Source: Haemonchus contortus | Taxonomy: Eukaryota > Nematoda > Chromadorea > Rhabditida > Trichostrongylidae | NCBI GenBank assembly: GCA_000469685.2 | Contig: LS997563.1 | Span: 13,830,940-13,894,939, forward strand | Direction: 5' to 3' | Length of the DNA stretch: 64,000 bases | Shown: one piece after another, positions 35,011-47,950 of the stretch | How positions within the stretch are numbered: the stretch's first letter is position 1 | How the letters are laid out: every line of letters begins with the position of its first letter | The notes under the pieces: model-generated | What the model was told of the DNA's origin: nothing | The model's input: the letters and a program-made list of their open reading frames with translations, nothing else | Database searches by the model: none | Made by a program: the position numbers and the translations under genes

Positions 35011-36098
35011 TTACCCCTTATCGTATCTTTTATTCTCTCCTCCAGTTAGAAATGATATTATTCTTCTCTTCAATCTCACTTCAGACGCGAAACGCAAGAA
35101 AGATCGAGCGGATAATTTATCTGCTATACCCAAAAAGCGTGAAAGTATAGCCATACATTCGGTAGTAGTTTCAACCTCTGAAAACTTCTTAGATTTCCAT
35201 CAGTATTAAAAATCATGTAGGTCATCTTTCAAAAATTGAACATTTGAATTTAAATCCATAATAAATGCATGTGGATTAACCTTCGTAGTAATTAACGCCA
35301 TTAGACCAAATCAGATAAATAGACCGTTTATGCTCGGTATAACCCATTTTTACAGTTGGACAGTTGCAGCGAGACGAAAGAACTGAGAAAACACGAGTAT
35401 ACTTCGAAGCATCTTTCAATAACCGTTCATATCAACAGATTATCACTGATATTGCGTGATGAACACAAAAGCAGCAGTGTAGCGAGGAGGAGAAGCGACC
35501 TCAGCCTCCCCAAGTTTTCTCGACCGTGGCGAAGAGGTGAGAGGGCTACATTATTGATAAATAGCACAACGTCTTGAGTACAACTGAACAGACTAATATG
35601 AAAGGCATTAAGAAAAGACCGCTCGTTAGGACACATTAAAATGCTGATCAGGTAGAATTTTGCACATTGAGCAGTGAAGGATGATTCAGTTTGGTTGTGC
35701 TTGCTTGCTCTCGCGTTTCAGTCGCGAACGTGCATTCAACTGTGCCTAAAATGATAGCGCATTCAGAATGGAAATGTTGGAATCACATGACCACACAGAG
35801 CAAAAAAAAAACAAAAAAAACAGGTCCTCAAGATAGTTCAATTATTTGACGAAAAATAATGGGTACTGAGATCTCAGGTCTCCAGGAAAACCACGAAGAA
35901 ATCGCGTTCTGTTTCGAAAGGATTAACTAAGGGCAGCAGCTAGTTAGAGGTGCAGAGGGTGACAGGGAAACTCAGCCTTTCCTAGTACCTCCCACTTACT
36001 CTTTAATCTGTATAACACGAGCAACACTGATTAAAAAGAGCCTGGCCCTGTTTTAGTTCTGCCCACAACGATTAGGGCACTAATCGGCCTTGTTGACA
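35011..36098. other. Intergenic region between UCHL5-like and POFUT1 genes
   Basis: About 1 kb with no recognised gene. It may hold a last small exon or the 3' UTR of the UCHL5-like gene and the upstream region of POFUT1, both on the minus strand. No exon could be justified. Confidence 0.4.
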
Positions 36099-36170
36099 CT
36101 ACTTGTGTAAATACCATATCAGCTCTTGCTTTTGGCCGATGGTGCTCAAAAAAGTGCATAATGACGCTAC

Positions 36171-39100
36171 CTTTTCGACCATCGGTACAAGTCGACCTTC
36201 CTTCGCAAGAATACGCAATATCTCGACAATAAATGGCAAGTAGTTGTGACGACGTCTAGCATTTTCTCGTCTGTATCTGGAATTCGCTCACGTGGAAAAA
36301 CACCGAAATCTTTAAAAAATTCAAGCAATTACAAATACTAAAAATCACTGGACCTCATACAGATGCTCATTCTCTTTCAAATCATCTCATAGCAATTCAA
36401 TAAGTAAAGTGTAAAAAATTGAAGTGAGTGGAGCATAAAAACGACAATAAGCAAAAATTCAAAACAACAAAATATTCATACAAACTAGGGATGGTTTGTT
36501 GCGCCTCTTCACCAGACGAACCACCGCCTCCACCTTCCTCTGAGGCTAGTTAGTGGTTTAGGGGTAGTTAAAAAATTAATGGGTCATTGTTTTTATTTGA
36601 TATTTGTCAATGTCTAAGATCATGGAGGCGCAGTGAAACGCGCTCTCTCCAAAATCTATAGTACTATCAGTACAGATAACAAAAAATATAGCGGACTCAG
36701 GTTTCGGTTATATTAAGTTACAGCAGGATACTCATGTGGCTGTGCAGGTATACTGTCATACTAGTGGAACACAATGAGAGAAGACGATAAAATGTTCTAA
36801 CAAGGTAAAGAATGTCATGAGTTCGAGCTTCATTCGAAAGAGTTAGAAGCGAAAGAGGAAGGAAAGGGAGCTAGAAGAGCTATAAAGAAGGATAAGAAAG
36901 CCAAAGTCAAAGTCAGATGCACACCGCTATACACGCGGTGCCCGATTCTTTGGCGGAACGTACACCTAGTATATGTATAATAGTACCTACTCAACCTGAC
37001 CCTAACCAGAAAATGTTAACTTACGTATCAAGCTTGTGTCCTTCCTCGTCGATCTTATTCTCAACGATAGCAAGCTCGTCATACATCGCATCCGTGGAAG
37101 GGAACGTAATTTTACCCTAATAAAAATTCATTGCTTCAAAACAGAAAGGGACGGAGCATCCCAAACAATACCTCAAGAATCTCTTCTCTTCGCTTCGTCC
37201 ATTTTTCCATCATATTACCAACTACAGCCATTAAATTGAACATGATATCGCCGTCATTGAATCTATAGCAAACCAAAGGAAGTAAAATGAATCCACTATG
37301 TTCGACACTGCACTGACTGACCTACGCATTCGCTCGGTGATGATAGGGCTGATTACTTCCATCCACGTCTTGCCTTCGGGAATTACAGAGACTTCAAGGG
37401 GGAATTCACGTAGCCCATCGAGTTCGTAGATCGGAAACAAAAGTAAGTTAAAAGCTGCAGTGACATCTATAAAGAAAAACCACTAGATATAAAACTGTAG
37501 CGAAGAATCAAAAAATGAATAGATGAAGAAATAATCGTAGTTACGACGGAGTAATAGTAATAACGGTATTTCTGCATTTAATCATGGAACCTTACTTTGT
37601 TTCCCACGGGCACAAAAGTAATGAAGTGATAGTTGTCTTCAGACGGAGGCATATTGAGATCAAGCTCGTAGAATGTCGGACGAGCAAAGCTGTTGTGCAC
37701 TTGTCGGATCTTCTCGCAATTAGACAAAACCAAACCTCTACTCTGAACGAATAGAGTTGACCTTGGCTTGAGTCCAAACATCGACAACGCTTTAATCACT
37801 TACAGCAGGATCTATTTGCTTGGCAAAGTCACGATATTCTTCGAGTACCGAACCCAGCTTTACTTTTGGGTCGTTCACATTCATCAACAAATTTATAATA
37901 GCTTGAGTCGCACAAGCGTTGGTAATTACCTTAAAAAGCACCTTTAACATGCTTCTACTCGAAATATGAAGAGCAGAAGAGCCAAGATATTTATATTTAC
38001 CTGTTGTGCGAAAAATACATTGTTAGTGTCAACAGGTTCGCCAATGGGCTCCTCCCCAGGTCGCCATTTGAAGAGAAAAATCAGACCGTATATTGGGCTA
38101 GAATGATATAAGTAAGAAAGCTGAGAATTCAAGGTAAGTTCATAGTCATTGTCTCATCTCAATGCAACAAGAGTTCATCTGAAATCCATCGGCAAAAAAG
38201 AAACAATTGAACTCCCTTATATTGAAGGAAATATATGATCAGAGGCCTTTAAGGCGGCCACGACCGTTCGAGTACAAGCTGTTATTTATCCACCTGGACC
38301 ATCCTAAACGACCGTAGAAGAGGTCATGTGAACATCGAGTGTGAAAAACTGACGATTCTATAAGGTTTCTTACTATAACATGGGTGGTGATTTCAATGAA
38401 GCAGCAGTTCTGGGGAAGACGTGAAGGCAGTAGTTGTTCACATAAATTGACTCTGAATATTGTCCAGCCGCAATAGCATTACCTAGTTTTATTTGAGGTT
38501 AATGGCCAGCGCACTACCTCATCTTACAACATCATTTCTTTCAGACCAGTCGCGAGGATCCTGAAGGACCCGGCTATTTTCGTCTCGCACACCTCTCATC
38601 ACAAACGACAGCGATAAAGAACGTCCCGGCAGGCCAGGAAACTCAAAAAGCAGAGAGGCGCTACCACTGTTATAGGATAGGAACCCATACGGTAAAAATC
38701 ATTCTGACAATTACAAACGTTAAAAGCCACAGATCCAGAACAAGAATAGAAATCCCAAACGCAGCACAGTAATAATGGTCTCAACCACTGCGTTGAATAT
38801 GATGTGATCCACGAGGAATTGCGCTTTCCGTTTCTGAACTTTTGAACTGAATGTATAGAATACTATTGAGTTAACAAGGTTCAACTAAACGAATCAAATT
38901 ACAGTTGTTGCAGAAAAGGTCAGCAATAGCAAGAGTACAAAGTAGAACAATTTTTCGCTTGTAATTTCGACAGCTCCTGAAGAAACACCCTGCATTTTGA
39001 GTTTGGAATTCTTCCACGCCCAACGCACTTCACGGAAATTCCTCCTGCTTTGCTGATAAAATATCAAAACGTTATAGACAATAAAGGCGCTTTGAAAGGC

Positions 39101-41774
39101 GCGCGTTCAAAACAACAACAGCAAAATATCAAAACAGTGAAGAGATAAACTTTGAATGGGTCGCTCGAAAAACACCTCATTTTGCGATGGCTCAACTGTC
39201 GGAAAGCCAATCGAAACGTTAAAACCACATTTTCGAATTAATCTCTCACAAAAGTTTCGATAAAGAGAAAATGAAAACAAGTTTATAAGCTTAAAACCCA
39301 AAGGAGAAATGAAACCTCATCAAAAAGTAATTTTAAAAAGTTATAAACACGTGACGTACGTGCAGAGTGCTTGGCGATTCAAAAGATTTATCAACTTTGG
39401 AAAAACTGACTGCAACGGAGCAGTTAGTCAATATGCACGAGAATGACATCGCTCATGTTAGACTGTTTTGTTACTGTAGGAAGATATCAACACCCATTCT
39501 CAACGAAAATTTACATCATGTACGAGTTCTTAGTGAGGCAAGCGTTGACGATCTAATAGAAAAGCAGTGACAAAATAACAGTGAGGGCAAACACAAATTA
39601 TCCAAATTGCCGCTACATTTTACAGAAATATCCTCTTCAACGAAAACCTTCTACAAACTCACTGAACCTGAACGTTAATTTTAAGATACGCCTTGGTGCC
39701 TTCAGACAACCGAGGGGTTTGAGGTAGGAGGTAGGTTACAAAATGACTGTTGTCTGAGACATTTGCAATTCTGCAAAGCCACGGCGCTGCGTAAATATTG
39801 CAGAAGAATTTCGTTTTATAACCATCATAAATGGAATGGGTTCATTAGTTTACACAGACTTATTTGGACTTACATTCGAAAACCTTAACGTCTATTTAAC
39901 CTGTTCTTATTTACCATGATTACAGTCTTCAAATACATTCTTGCTGGGACTAAATAGTTTTCCAAAGCCTTCATGGAATGAGACCTTGTGCCCCATCGCA
40001 AATATCCTTTTTCAAGTTCTTAACCAAATCTGGCACATATCTAAACGGAAAGCCTACACTGGAAACTCTACGACTCTCTCACTTCAAACACCAATATAGA
40101 TTAGCTGCTCCACTGATTAAGAACCTAACATGAATTAGAAAACGAACAATACGAAAAGAGAACGGACAATGTTCAACTTTTTGTTCCCTATTCAAGAGCA
40201 GAAGGATTTGAGGGCGTACCATCTTATTAAGTACAGGATATATTAGGATGTTCGGGAAGTTTTGAAAGAATTCAGCCGGTTTTTTTCAACACAAAATAAC
40301 TACAGCAACAAACTTAGACCCGTGATATGAAGGTGGTGACTTCTTAGACACAGTGGCTCTCAATCAACCGGAGAGAGCATCATACCGTTCTTCCAATGTG
40401 ATGAGAGGCGTGACGCAATCCGTCCATCTACCTCCTACTTGCCTTCTCGACAGTTGGTGAATTTTCATGTGTACTGCAGGGCTCTGGGCTTCTATAATTA
40501 TGACAGTCATATGGGATGTGGTCAGGTGAATATTTGGGGAGCGAGTTAGTCAGGTTACACCAAGTCCTTACAGCTCATCCATCGACCTCCTCGCAGGGGT
40601 AGTCGAGCATTATCCATCACAATCGAAAATTTCCGTGTAATCGATGTGAAATGGGAGTTTGAAACAAAAACTTTCTCAATCTCGTTTTCTGCATTTACCG
40701 CAGCACACTCTGGTAGGATCTCCTAGCAAAATTCCCGGTTCAACAGAGGAGAATGAGCTCGTTTCTTTGGCGTCGTGATCGCCGCGCTTGATAGCGGGTT
40801 GTGGCCTTACGTCCGCCAGAAGGCATTGCGATTTCCTGCGTGGATTTTCATATGACACCTCCTTTTTATCCTTAGCAGTAATGAAGTCTGTTGATGTCGT
40901 CGTTCGCTTACAGTCGAGGAGCTTCTGACACCCTCTGACTCAAGCTCCTGCTGAGCCAGGAAGTGGGCGATGTTTGCAAAGTCCTAGCTTAGGCAATTTT
41001 TGCGTAGAACGTCATGAATGATGGATTAGGGGAGCAGAGGTTCCTGAATTTTTGAGGGCTCTTACGGGAGGGCAGAGCAGTGTCAGCATTTGAGGACAGT
41101 GGACTTTCGCATCGACTCAGTCGAAGCAAATCTCATCTCAAAGGAAGCGATAGTGCCGTTGGTAGGTGGCAAGAGAGCGTCACTGCCGCCAATCGGTCAC
41201 CATATCTCATTCCAAGCTGAGCGTCGAAGCGATTAGTTTCGTAATGAAGAAGCAGAAGGCTCCAGTGGCCGTATCGATGGCATATCGTTCGGCCAACGAT
41301 AACTTCCTTCGAATGACCGCGTCGGATACCGAATAGATATAGTATCGATCTATCACCAAAGCACCTTTCCCGGCTATCAATTCTTTAGTCCTTCCTCAGC
41401 GTGTGCGCGAGCAACATGTTATCAAAGTTGAGAGACGAAGTTTTGTCCAAACTTTCAAGACACGCTAATAATACCTGCTGTGACGGAAAAGAGCCAACGA
41501 GAAAGCGTGAAACTGGTTGAGGAAATTTGGCAGTCATTGGTCTTCCTATATGTGCTTATAGAAAGGATGATACAAGTGAAAATCGAATTCGACCAATAAA
41601 AAGAAGAAATGAAAAAGAAACAAAAAAGGTTGCTGACTTGTAGGCTGCAGTCTCCTCTTCGGACATGGAGTGCAATTCCTCAACTTGTACACCTTCGACA
41701 CCAAATCCACGCAGCATCTCCGTAAACACGCCTGGGTCGGATTCGATCAACGTCCAAACGCCTTCGTCCGACAT
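36171..41774 (-). CDS. ubh-4: UCHL5/UCH37-type ubiquitin C-terminal hydrolase
   Basis: Minus-strand exons: 41774-41638, 38097-38001, 37929-37804, 37742-37596, 37431-37322, 37262-37172, 37116-37025, 36276-36171; 302 codons so far. It is a proteasome-associated cysteine deubiquitinase. WTLIESDPGVFTEML opens the UCH fold. Catalytic residues are oxyanion Q78, C84 (TNACATQ), H159 (NYHFITF) and D174 (YELDGLRE). The C-terminal ULD helix RRRHNYLPFIVEILRIL, which in this family contacts Rpn13/INO80G, is present. The family is usually about 320-330 residues; reading through the last donor would give a stop at 36099 (325 residues), otherwise a small exon is missing. The 3' splice site of exon 5 is TTTCCG rather than AG. 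Intron 1 (3.5 kb) holds a mariner relic. The symbol follows the nematode name for UCH37 and assumes orthology. Confidence 0.93.
40243..41468 (-). pseudogene. Mariner relic in UCHL5 intron 1
   Basis: 1,226 bp flanked by TA, with imperfect terminal repeats starting TTAGGATGTTCGGGAAG on the left and TTAGCGTGTCTTGAAAG on the reverse right. On the minus strand, transposase fragments include YENPRRKSQCL and RPQPAIKRGDHDAKE, matching the block after the first catalytic Asp of mariner transposases. Many stops. Same orientation as the host gene. Confidence 0.75.
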
Positions 41775-42175
41775 CTGCAAGTGAAACTCTTCAAAACAAC
41801 CCCAGAGGTACAGAAGTAGTTGCATGGAATGTGTCGACTCGAGTTCATTTGAGAAGAGAGCTCATTGAGCCATAGACAACAAATTATGAAGTGCTTCACT
41901 GTCGAATCTGCCAAGGCATAAATATACTTCAATAGCATATGTACCCAGAATGGTGAACAGCTACTTGATAGATTGTTAATTACTATGTAATTTAATGAAC
42001 ATGATATGAAAGAGAACTAATCCAAAGTATTCACCAAGGATGATTTCGAACCGACGCGTAAACAACGCAGCCTGTGCATCTGCAGACTCTTAGTAGATTA
42101 GACGTTTTAAATAATACTAGCGGGGCTAGGAAGGAAGTGGGGGGATGGAGATGGTTTACAGAGACGAAAATTCAG
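41775..42175. other. Upstream region of the UCHL5-like gene
   Basis: AT-rich, no gene recognised. The promoter of the minus-strand gene is expected here. No SL or TATA motif was identified. Confidence 0.35.
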
Positions 42176-42390
42176 GGGTGTGTGTCAAGTCGTGCGTCCG
42201 AGGATGCAGCGAAGTTCGTAACGATTTGGAAAACTATGGCGCCTATCATTGGGGCTCAAATTTGAAGTTGAGTAGATTAGAAGGACCATCTGACTCTACT
42301 AAACTACTCTACTTTGAGTTTGTGCCTCGAAAATTGGCGTCAGATTCGTACAAATCATCACGAACAGGTTCGGCCTCAAATCGCAAATAA
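42176..42390. mobile_element. Fold-back MITE, decayed copy
   Basis: TCAAGTCGTGCGTCCGAGGA at the left and the internal TGGCGCCTATCATTGGGG and TAGATTAGAAGGA blocks match the fold-back elements at 63,044 and 63,483. The right terminal repeat is not recognisable. Confidence 0.5.
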
Positions 42391-42778
42391 ATATCCGCCT
42401 ACACCGGTAAGACCTTCGATTCACGTGGTCGATTATTTGATAATAGGTCCCCCTGCGAGGGTGTAATATACCCTTCTAGGAGGATAAAAGCGTTGTCCTA
42501 TTATACGGTTGGCCATCCAAGTCATTGGCGTTCATTTAGCAATTTTTGAATAGACGTCGAATACTGGGGCGCATCTCTTAGACGGGATTGATTAACTCCG
42601 AAAAACTTCAGGAATTTCGTAGCTAGATACCTGACGGCCCCATGCATGATGCAACCCAAAACTTAAAGTGCTAAAGTAAGAATAACCAGAAAATTCGTTT
42701 TGGATAATTTAAGCAGTAGGTGTAGTACAGGTGTGATATAGAATATGGCTGCGATTACTCATGCAAAGCTGATAGTGA
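42391..42778. other. Unassigned DNA
   Basis: Nothing recognised between the fold-back relic and the mariner element. Confidence 0.35.
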
Positions 42779-42780
42779 TA

Positions 42781-44051
42781 TTAGGGTGTCCCAAAAGTTT
42801 TGAGAAAATTTTGGTCATGTATTTCGCAACCATGCTGCGCAAGAAAGCGCCGAGGCAGAGCCACGGAGAAAAGGTCAGTAAGAGGTCACGCTTAGCAGAT
42901 CATCATAACAAGAGAACAGTATTGCACTTTATCTTTGGAAGTGAGTTATCAACATTTGAATTATTTTCGACTGACACGACTACAGGCGCCTTCTGCTTCA
43001 TTACTACCGATCTGGTCACTCCGCCACTCAAGAGCGGAATGAATTGCAGTCATCGATGGGCAGTACTGCACCATCCCTCGCCACCTGCTATAGGTGGTAC
43101 GGCCGCTTCTCTAGAAAGAGTTTTACTTCGACGAAGTGTCACGGAGCGGACGTCCACGTTCCACCAAGACCGAAATTGTCTTAGCCTCCGTCCAAAGCAA
43201 TCCTTCTCAAAGCTTGAGAGGAATGGAGAAGGCGACTTCTGCTCCCCGTTCCACCACCCACGACATCCTACTCAGACGTCGCTTTCGCGCAGCAATTCTT
43301 GCAATTATCCCCCACACCTTGACTGAGAGCGAGCGTCAGGTGCGGGTCGATGTGTGTCGGAAGCCGCTCGACCGCAAGCGAACGGTGGATTGGACGAGCT
43401 TCATCATCGCTCAGGATGAGAAGTGGGTTCCTTATAATAATCCATACAGGAAGTTGCAGTGGCTACCAATCGTCATAAGGCCAGAAGCCGTTGCCAAGCG
43501 TGGGGAACACGTCGAAAAGAATACGATCTCGTTCTTCTTATGCTCCGCCGGCTTTTTCTACTATGAGATCCTACCTGAGGGTACTGCTGTAACTGTAAGG
43601 GTATACTGCGAGCAGCTGCGGGAGATCGTGCCTGGAGCCCCGGTTTCACACCAATGCAGGGAAAGTTTCTGATTTTGATGAGTCACGCTCGACCACATCA
43701 TGCTAGGGCGACGGCTGAGGAGCTGGAAAGGCTTGGGATTACCTGGCTGCCCCACCCCCCATATTCACGTGATCTTAGTCCTTGTGACTACCATGTTTCA
43801 GAAGCCTGGAGGCCTACACGAAAGGGAAAAAATTCAACAATCGTCAGGAGGTCAAACATGCAGTGGATGAATGGATCGCTTCACGCCCTTCTTCTTTCTG
43901 GATGAATGGCATCAGTGCTCTGCCCAGTCGATGGAGGGACGTCGTGGCTAAAGAGGGCCACTATCTCGATTACTGATCTCATCTTTTTGTTGTAGTATTT
44001 TTGTGTTGAACAAGCCAAACAAATTTTCTCAAAACTTTTGGGACACCCTAA
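42781..44051 (+). mobile_element. Mariner element with perfect TIRs and broken transposase
   Basis: 1,271 bp flanked by TA (42,779-42,780 and 44,052-44,053). Terminal inverted repeats of 31 bp match perfectly (start TTAGGGTGTCCCAAAAG). The transposase is in pieces at 42,745-43,326, 43,136-43,672 and 43,654-43,905. It shows LTESERQVRVDVCR, first catalytic Asp in AQDEKWV, an ARPHHAR block in which the usual Asp-Asn pair is replaced (LMSHARPH), and a third motif YSRDLSPCDYH. At least two frame changes. It cannot encode an active enzyme as it stands, but the intact ends could still be substrates for a relative (inference). Confidence 0.88.
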
Positions 44052-45204
44052 TAATAATGATATCCCATTTATACTGGGACCCTAGAGCTATCAAATCCTT
44101 GCTCCGTAGAAGCTGCTCCCGCTCCCATCAAAACTGTGCTTTTATAATTTTTATAACTAATACCTGCAATGTAGAACAGTTGCTGTGATCCTTTCGCTGT
44201 GCTGTGTTTCATTCAATAATACGGGATGCTAGAGTGTGAGTGGTACGTGCAGTGATAAGGACCCATTAGGTGCAATACGATGAGCAGAAGAGAATTTTGC
44301 TAATTTCTTGCTATTAGATTACGACCGCTGCCTAGCAAGGTTTGTGATTCAGTGAAGGATCCTCGTTGCTCAGTATCATTTGGGACAAAACTTCATCGAC
44401 CTCCAGTGTCTGGAATACTCAACCTATGATAACTCCGTGAATAAGATTGTCCGTTGATAAAGGCATCTGATAACGGTGCTATCATCACTCGCAACATCTC
44501 CACAGCATCATACTTGGTCGTCTAACACTTGAATTTTCGATGGGTATTTCTTTTTAAGAAGGAGAGCAGAAGATCGACACGTCCAACCAAAGGCATGAGC
44601 ACCGACTTTCACTGAATACCTTTTCAATACCCTGTTAGTCCTGAGTCAAACTTCGTGTACAGGAAAATACTATTTGTTTCGAAGAAGAAGTTGAGAGTTA
44701 GCCGATTACTACAACTTTGTTAAAGAAAGAGGGAAGCCCGGTGTTAACCGACTGGTATGATATGATAATATTGTGCTAGTTCAACAAGATGCCTATGCGA
44801 TATTATCCTACCCCCCTGGAATTACTTAGAGATTTAGAGTACTCCTTGTTTCCTGAGTTCACTATCTTGATGCTTGTTTTCTGTTGTATGCTTCTCCAAA
44901 AGCACTTTGTTTCGCCACAGTTTTCATTGAATATCAGCCTCGTGTTGAAGGTCATGAAAATGAACTGACTGGTTAAATGTTGTGTGAGGTTCACGACAAT
45001 GTGCATTTGAGCTGTATAATAGTGAAGGGATCTATGGCACTGAAGTACGACTCCTCAATCAACATCCGAAGTGAGCTGAGGTGTGGTCAATCTCAAACGG
45101 CATCTCTTCATAGCAAGTGAATATACCATTTTGCTAGTCACTTCACAAGCGATTTCAATAGATGCATCAGATGCTGTTACGTGCAGCATTTTTTACTATT
45201 CCAA

Positions 45205-45370
45205 ACAAACAAACAATGGCGGCGTTGGTGGAGCGGTACCTGGCACACCATGGTTCGGGTTCGAATTGGGAATCAACGCCTGATCACCCCAGCCAAGCCA
45301 TTTACTTCTCTCACATCAGTGGATCGGTACGAGGTTCGTCTTACAGGATGAAAGCATTGACTCGTAGATC
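45205..45370 (+). repeat. SINE-like fragment inside left palindrome arm
   Basis: GGTTCGGGTTCGAATTGGG carries the B box on the plus strand, opposite to most other copies, because this arm is inverted relative to the homologous SINE at 55,985-56,215. Truncated after about 160 bp. Confidence 0.55.
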
Positions 45371-45900
45371 GGCTGGCCACCACGAACGGAGACATTACTT
45401 AGCAAATCGACAACCTACCAGATTATATGTAGGTGATACAGAAATTCCGATAAACTGCGTACAGATATACCTGTTTTCTACAAGAAACACCATTTTGTTA
45501 CGCTAGCATTCATACTTTCTAGCATCCTTGAAGAACTGTCCCCCCACTGGATTTGAAACAAGGCAGTCAAATTGTGTTCAAATAGTCTCTGCCTCTCAAA
45601 GATTACGGAGGAGATACACCTCACTGTTGAACACTCCATACTTCTTGAACACCGTCAGGGAATTCTTCGTGAGTCCGCATAACTCGTAATTTAGACACGG
45701 AAGCCATAGGATAGAGCTAGAGAAAAAGAATGACTGAGCAGGAAGTCTTGTATGCCCCATGCCCACGTCCGATCTGATGTTACCATCAACACCGCTACAG
45801 CTTCCTTACAGGCTCTCTACCATATACTCAATCCTTAAGATTAACACGCTTGTTTAACGATCGAATCCGAAAACATCTGTTTGTGAGATGCTTCTCTTCG

Positions 45901-46458
45901 ATCGTGAAGCCTTTCCAGTGAGCCTTCATAAACCACTCAAAGAGTCAAAATTCAGTTGCGGAGGATCATGCTGTGTTGCTGGTGTTATTGAAAGGGTATC
46001 ATTTATTATGAGTTGTTGTCGCATAATCAGATGATGTAAAAGTGCTGTTCTCAGCTAGATAATATGAAGGCAGCGATAGAGCGAAAAAGCTAGAACTGGC
46101 CAATCGTAAAGGCGTTATGTTTTCCACTGATCAAAAATTGGTGGAGTATGGGTAGGATGTCTTACCACACCCCTCATATAGTCCTGACATATCACCATCA
46201 GACCACCACTTGTTCAGAATTCTGCAGGATTTTTTGAGTGGGGTCTGTCCGCTCGAGGTCTGCAAAATTCACGTAAGAGGGTTTTTCGATTCTTGTCTAG
46301 AACCTTCTGAGAACGTGGGTTGATGAAACTTACGGCAAGATGGCGAACCACTACTGAACAGAATGGAGGATACATCGTTTGATCAATGGATTTCTTCTTC
46401 TAGGTGTTTTCACTCAAATATGACTCAAAAATCGTTAGAAACTGCCCGGACAATCCAA
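45901..46458 (+). pseudogene. Truncated mariner relic, left arm
   Basis: C-terminal part of a transposase: KKLELANRKGVMF-like block, then HPSYSPDISPSDHHLFRILQ (third catalytic Asp region), FFDSC and a terminal EQNGGYIV-like end in shifted frame. The 3' terminal repeat ends CCAATA at 46,460. The 5' half is removed by a deletion starting at about 45,901. It corresponds to the fuller copy at 53,740-54,959. Confidence 0.75.
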
Positions 46459-47629
46459 TAAGTGTGAGAGAATTAGAACCTCGAGCATACTGATGAGAAG
46501 AGAGCTCTGCGTGAACTGCGGTTGACAAGACTTCCAGATTATTTCATAGTTGCTTGTATAGCGGTGTATCCGAAATTGCAGTTCACTCATGAATACTTGC
46601 GTTTCAGCTGCAAGCACCTTTTTTCTCCATATCTAGTTCCACGTCCTTCGAAGTTTGCTCGCATTCATGTAGAAACAGCAGGTCGTCATTTTTCGAGAAC
46701 CTCTACGACAATGAGAAGCGAGTGTGTGCAAAACTTAAAAAAACGTGCTTTTTATGATTTTGTGATCACAGCATGGGAGCGAACTTTCCCATAACGGGAG
46801 GTGATGGAGAAAGAGTTCACGCGTATCTACACCACGGAGTCTCTATCCTGGAATATGCACTTTTCTAAAGTTTTTTATGAATACCAATGAGCAAACGTTA
46901 GCTGTAATAGTATCACTATAAAAGGCTAGCCATTCCACTGATCAGCACTACCCACCCTGTGCCTTCTCACCTTCGAGATGCTAAAAGCTGATCACTCTTC
47001 TGTATTCCCATCGTTTTCCATACATTTTTGACTATGAAGAGGGAAGGGGCAATCTTTGGGACCCGTTGCTGAGGCTCGACTCTGACAAGCGCAGCTATGA
47101 AGAGAAAAGTGGTAACATCGTCGGCCTATTGTAGCGAAATGCGCCAGCTATTAACTTCACGCTCAGAAAGTTTTTAAGATACCTCTTCTAGGTGCTTTGA
47201 GTTATTGAATTTTCAAGGCTTTTTACAGTGTCAGCTTAGTTGTATTGCTTTCACGAACCTCCATACTAGCCTGAATTTCTTCCATAAAAGAAGTGGGGAG
47301 TTGCGAGTGATTGACTCTGAAGCTGTGCAAAGATGTGATTATGCTTGGAAGCACCATTTTTCAAAAGCAAGTTTAGGATCTCTCTGGCAGTGTAAGTACT
47401 GGCTCCCCTTAGGACTGAGAAAAATCTGCTTAGTGATGGTTTTGAGCTAAACAGACTCGATGACCTCTTCCCTGGCATAAGAGGTATAGCAACGACTGAA
47501 GGCCTTGATTTTCCCAGAATAGTCGGTTTGACATGAAGTAGTATTCGTACACCTTTACATCTACACTTTCACACAAGTTTTGTACCCCTTTCAAACAGTT
47601 TATATACAGACTAGCAGGAAACATCCCCG

Positions 47630-47950
47630 ATGTGGTTCTACTACTTCATTTGCCTATCTCTACTGCTCAACTTCCATGATGTTATGGGTAGCGGAATCGA
47701 CGGAATTAAGTCGCACATCAAGTCGCTGTTCGACAAATTAAGGGATAGGGATCACTTAAAAAAGGTAATTCGAAAGTTCAAAGAAAAACATTCATTTTTC
47801 TCAACAAAACGAGACGAATGATTTCAGTTATGCAAAGATCATCCACGAGGTAACTGTCTAACTGTGAAGGCAGTTGGTCTTTGCGATGATCCAGCATGGA
47901 AAAATGAGGTCAATCAAATCTGCCCCAAGGCATGTGGTCTTTGCAAGTAA
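47630..47950 (+). CDS. Secreted single-domain ShKT peptide, copy 1
   Basis: Two exons, 47630-47764 and 47828-47950, with a 63-bp intron ending TTTCAG; 85 residues. A hydrophobic signal peptide (about 1-20) is followed by a charged, helical spacer and a C-terminal ShKT domain with six cysteines at 47, 55, 64, 77, 81 and 84, ending CPKACGLCK. ShKT domains form a compact three-disulphide fold found in sea anemone channel blockers and in many nematode secreted proteins; some hookworm members act on host Kv1 potassium channels. In this copy a straightforward alignment does not show the Lys-Tyr pair used by the channel blockers, so a different role is possible. The coding sequence appears identical to copy 2 in the opposite arm. 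The start ATG was chosen by signal peptide; an upstream in-frame ATG exists only in copy 2. Confidence 0.85.

Noticed and set aside
29975..41774. UCHL5-like and POFUT1 genes as one operon
   Set aside because: Same strand, but about 2 kb separates them, far more than usual nematode operon spacing, and no SL2-type signal is visible.
47266..47478. 70-codon minus-strand frame repeated at 52,722-52,934 as a gene pair
   Set aside because: Two amino-acid changes across 70 codons is no more than the arm background; no domain seen.
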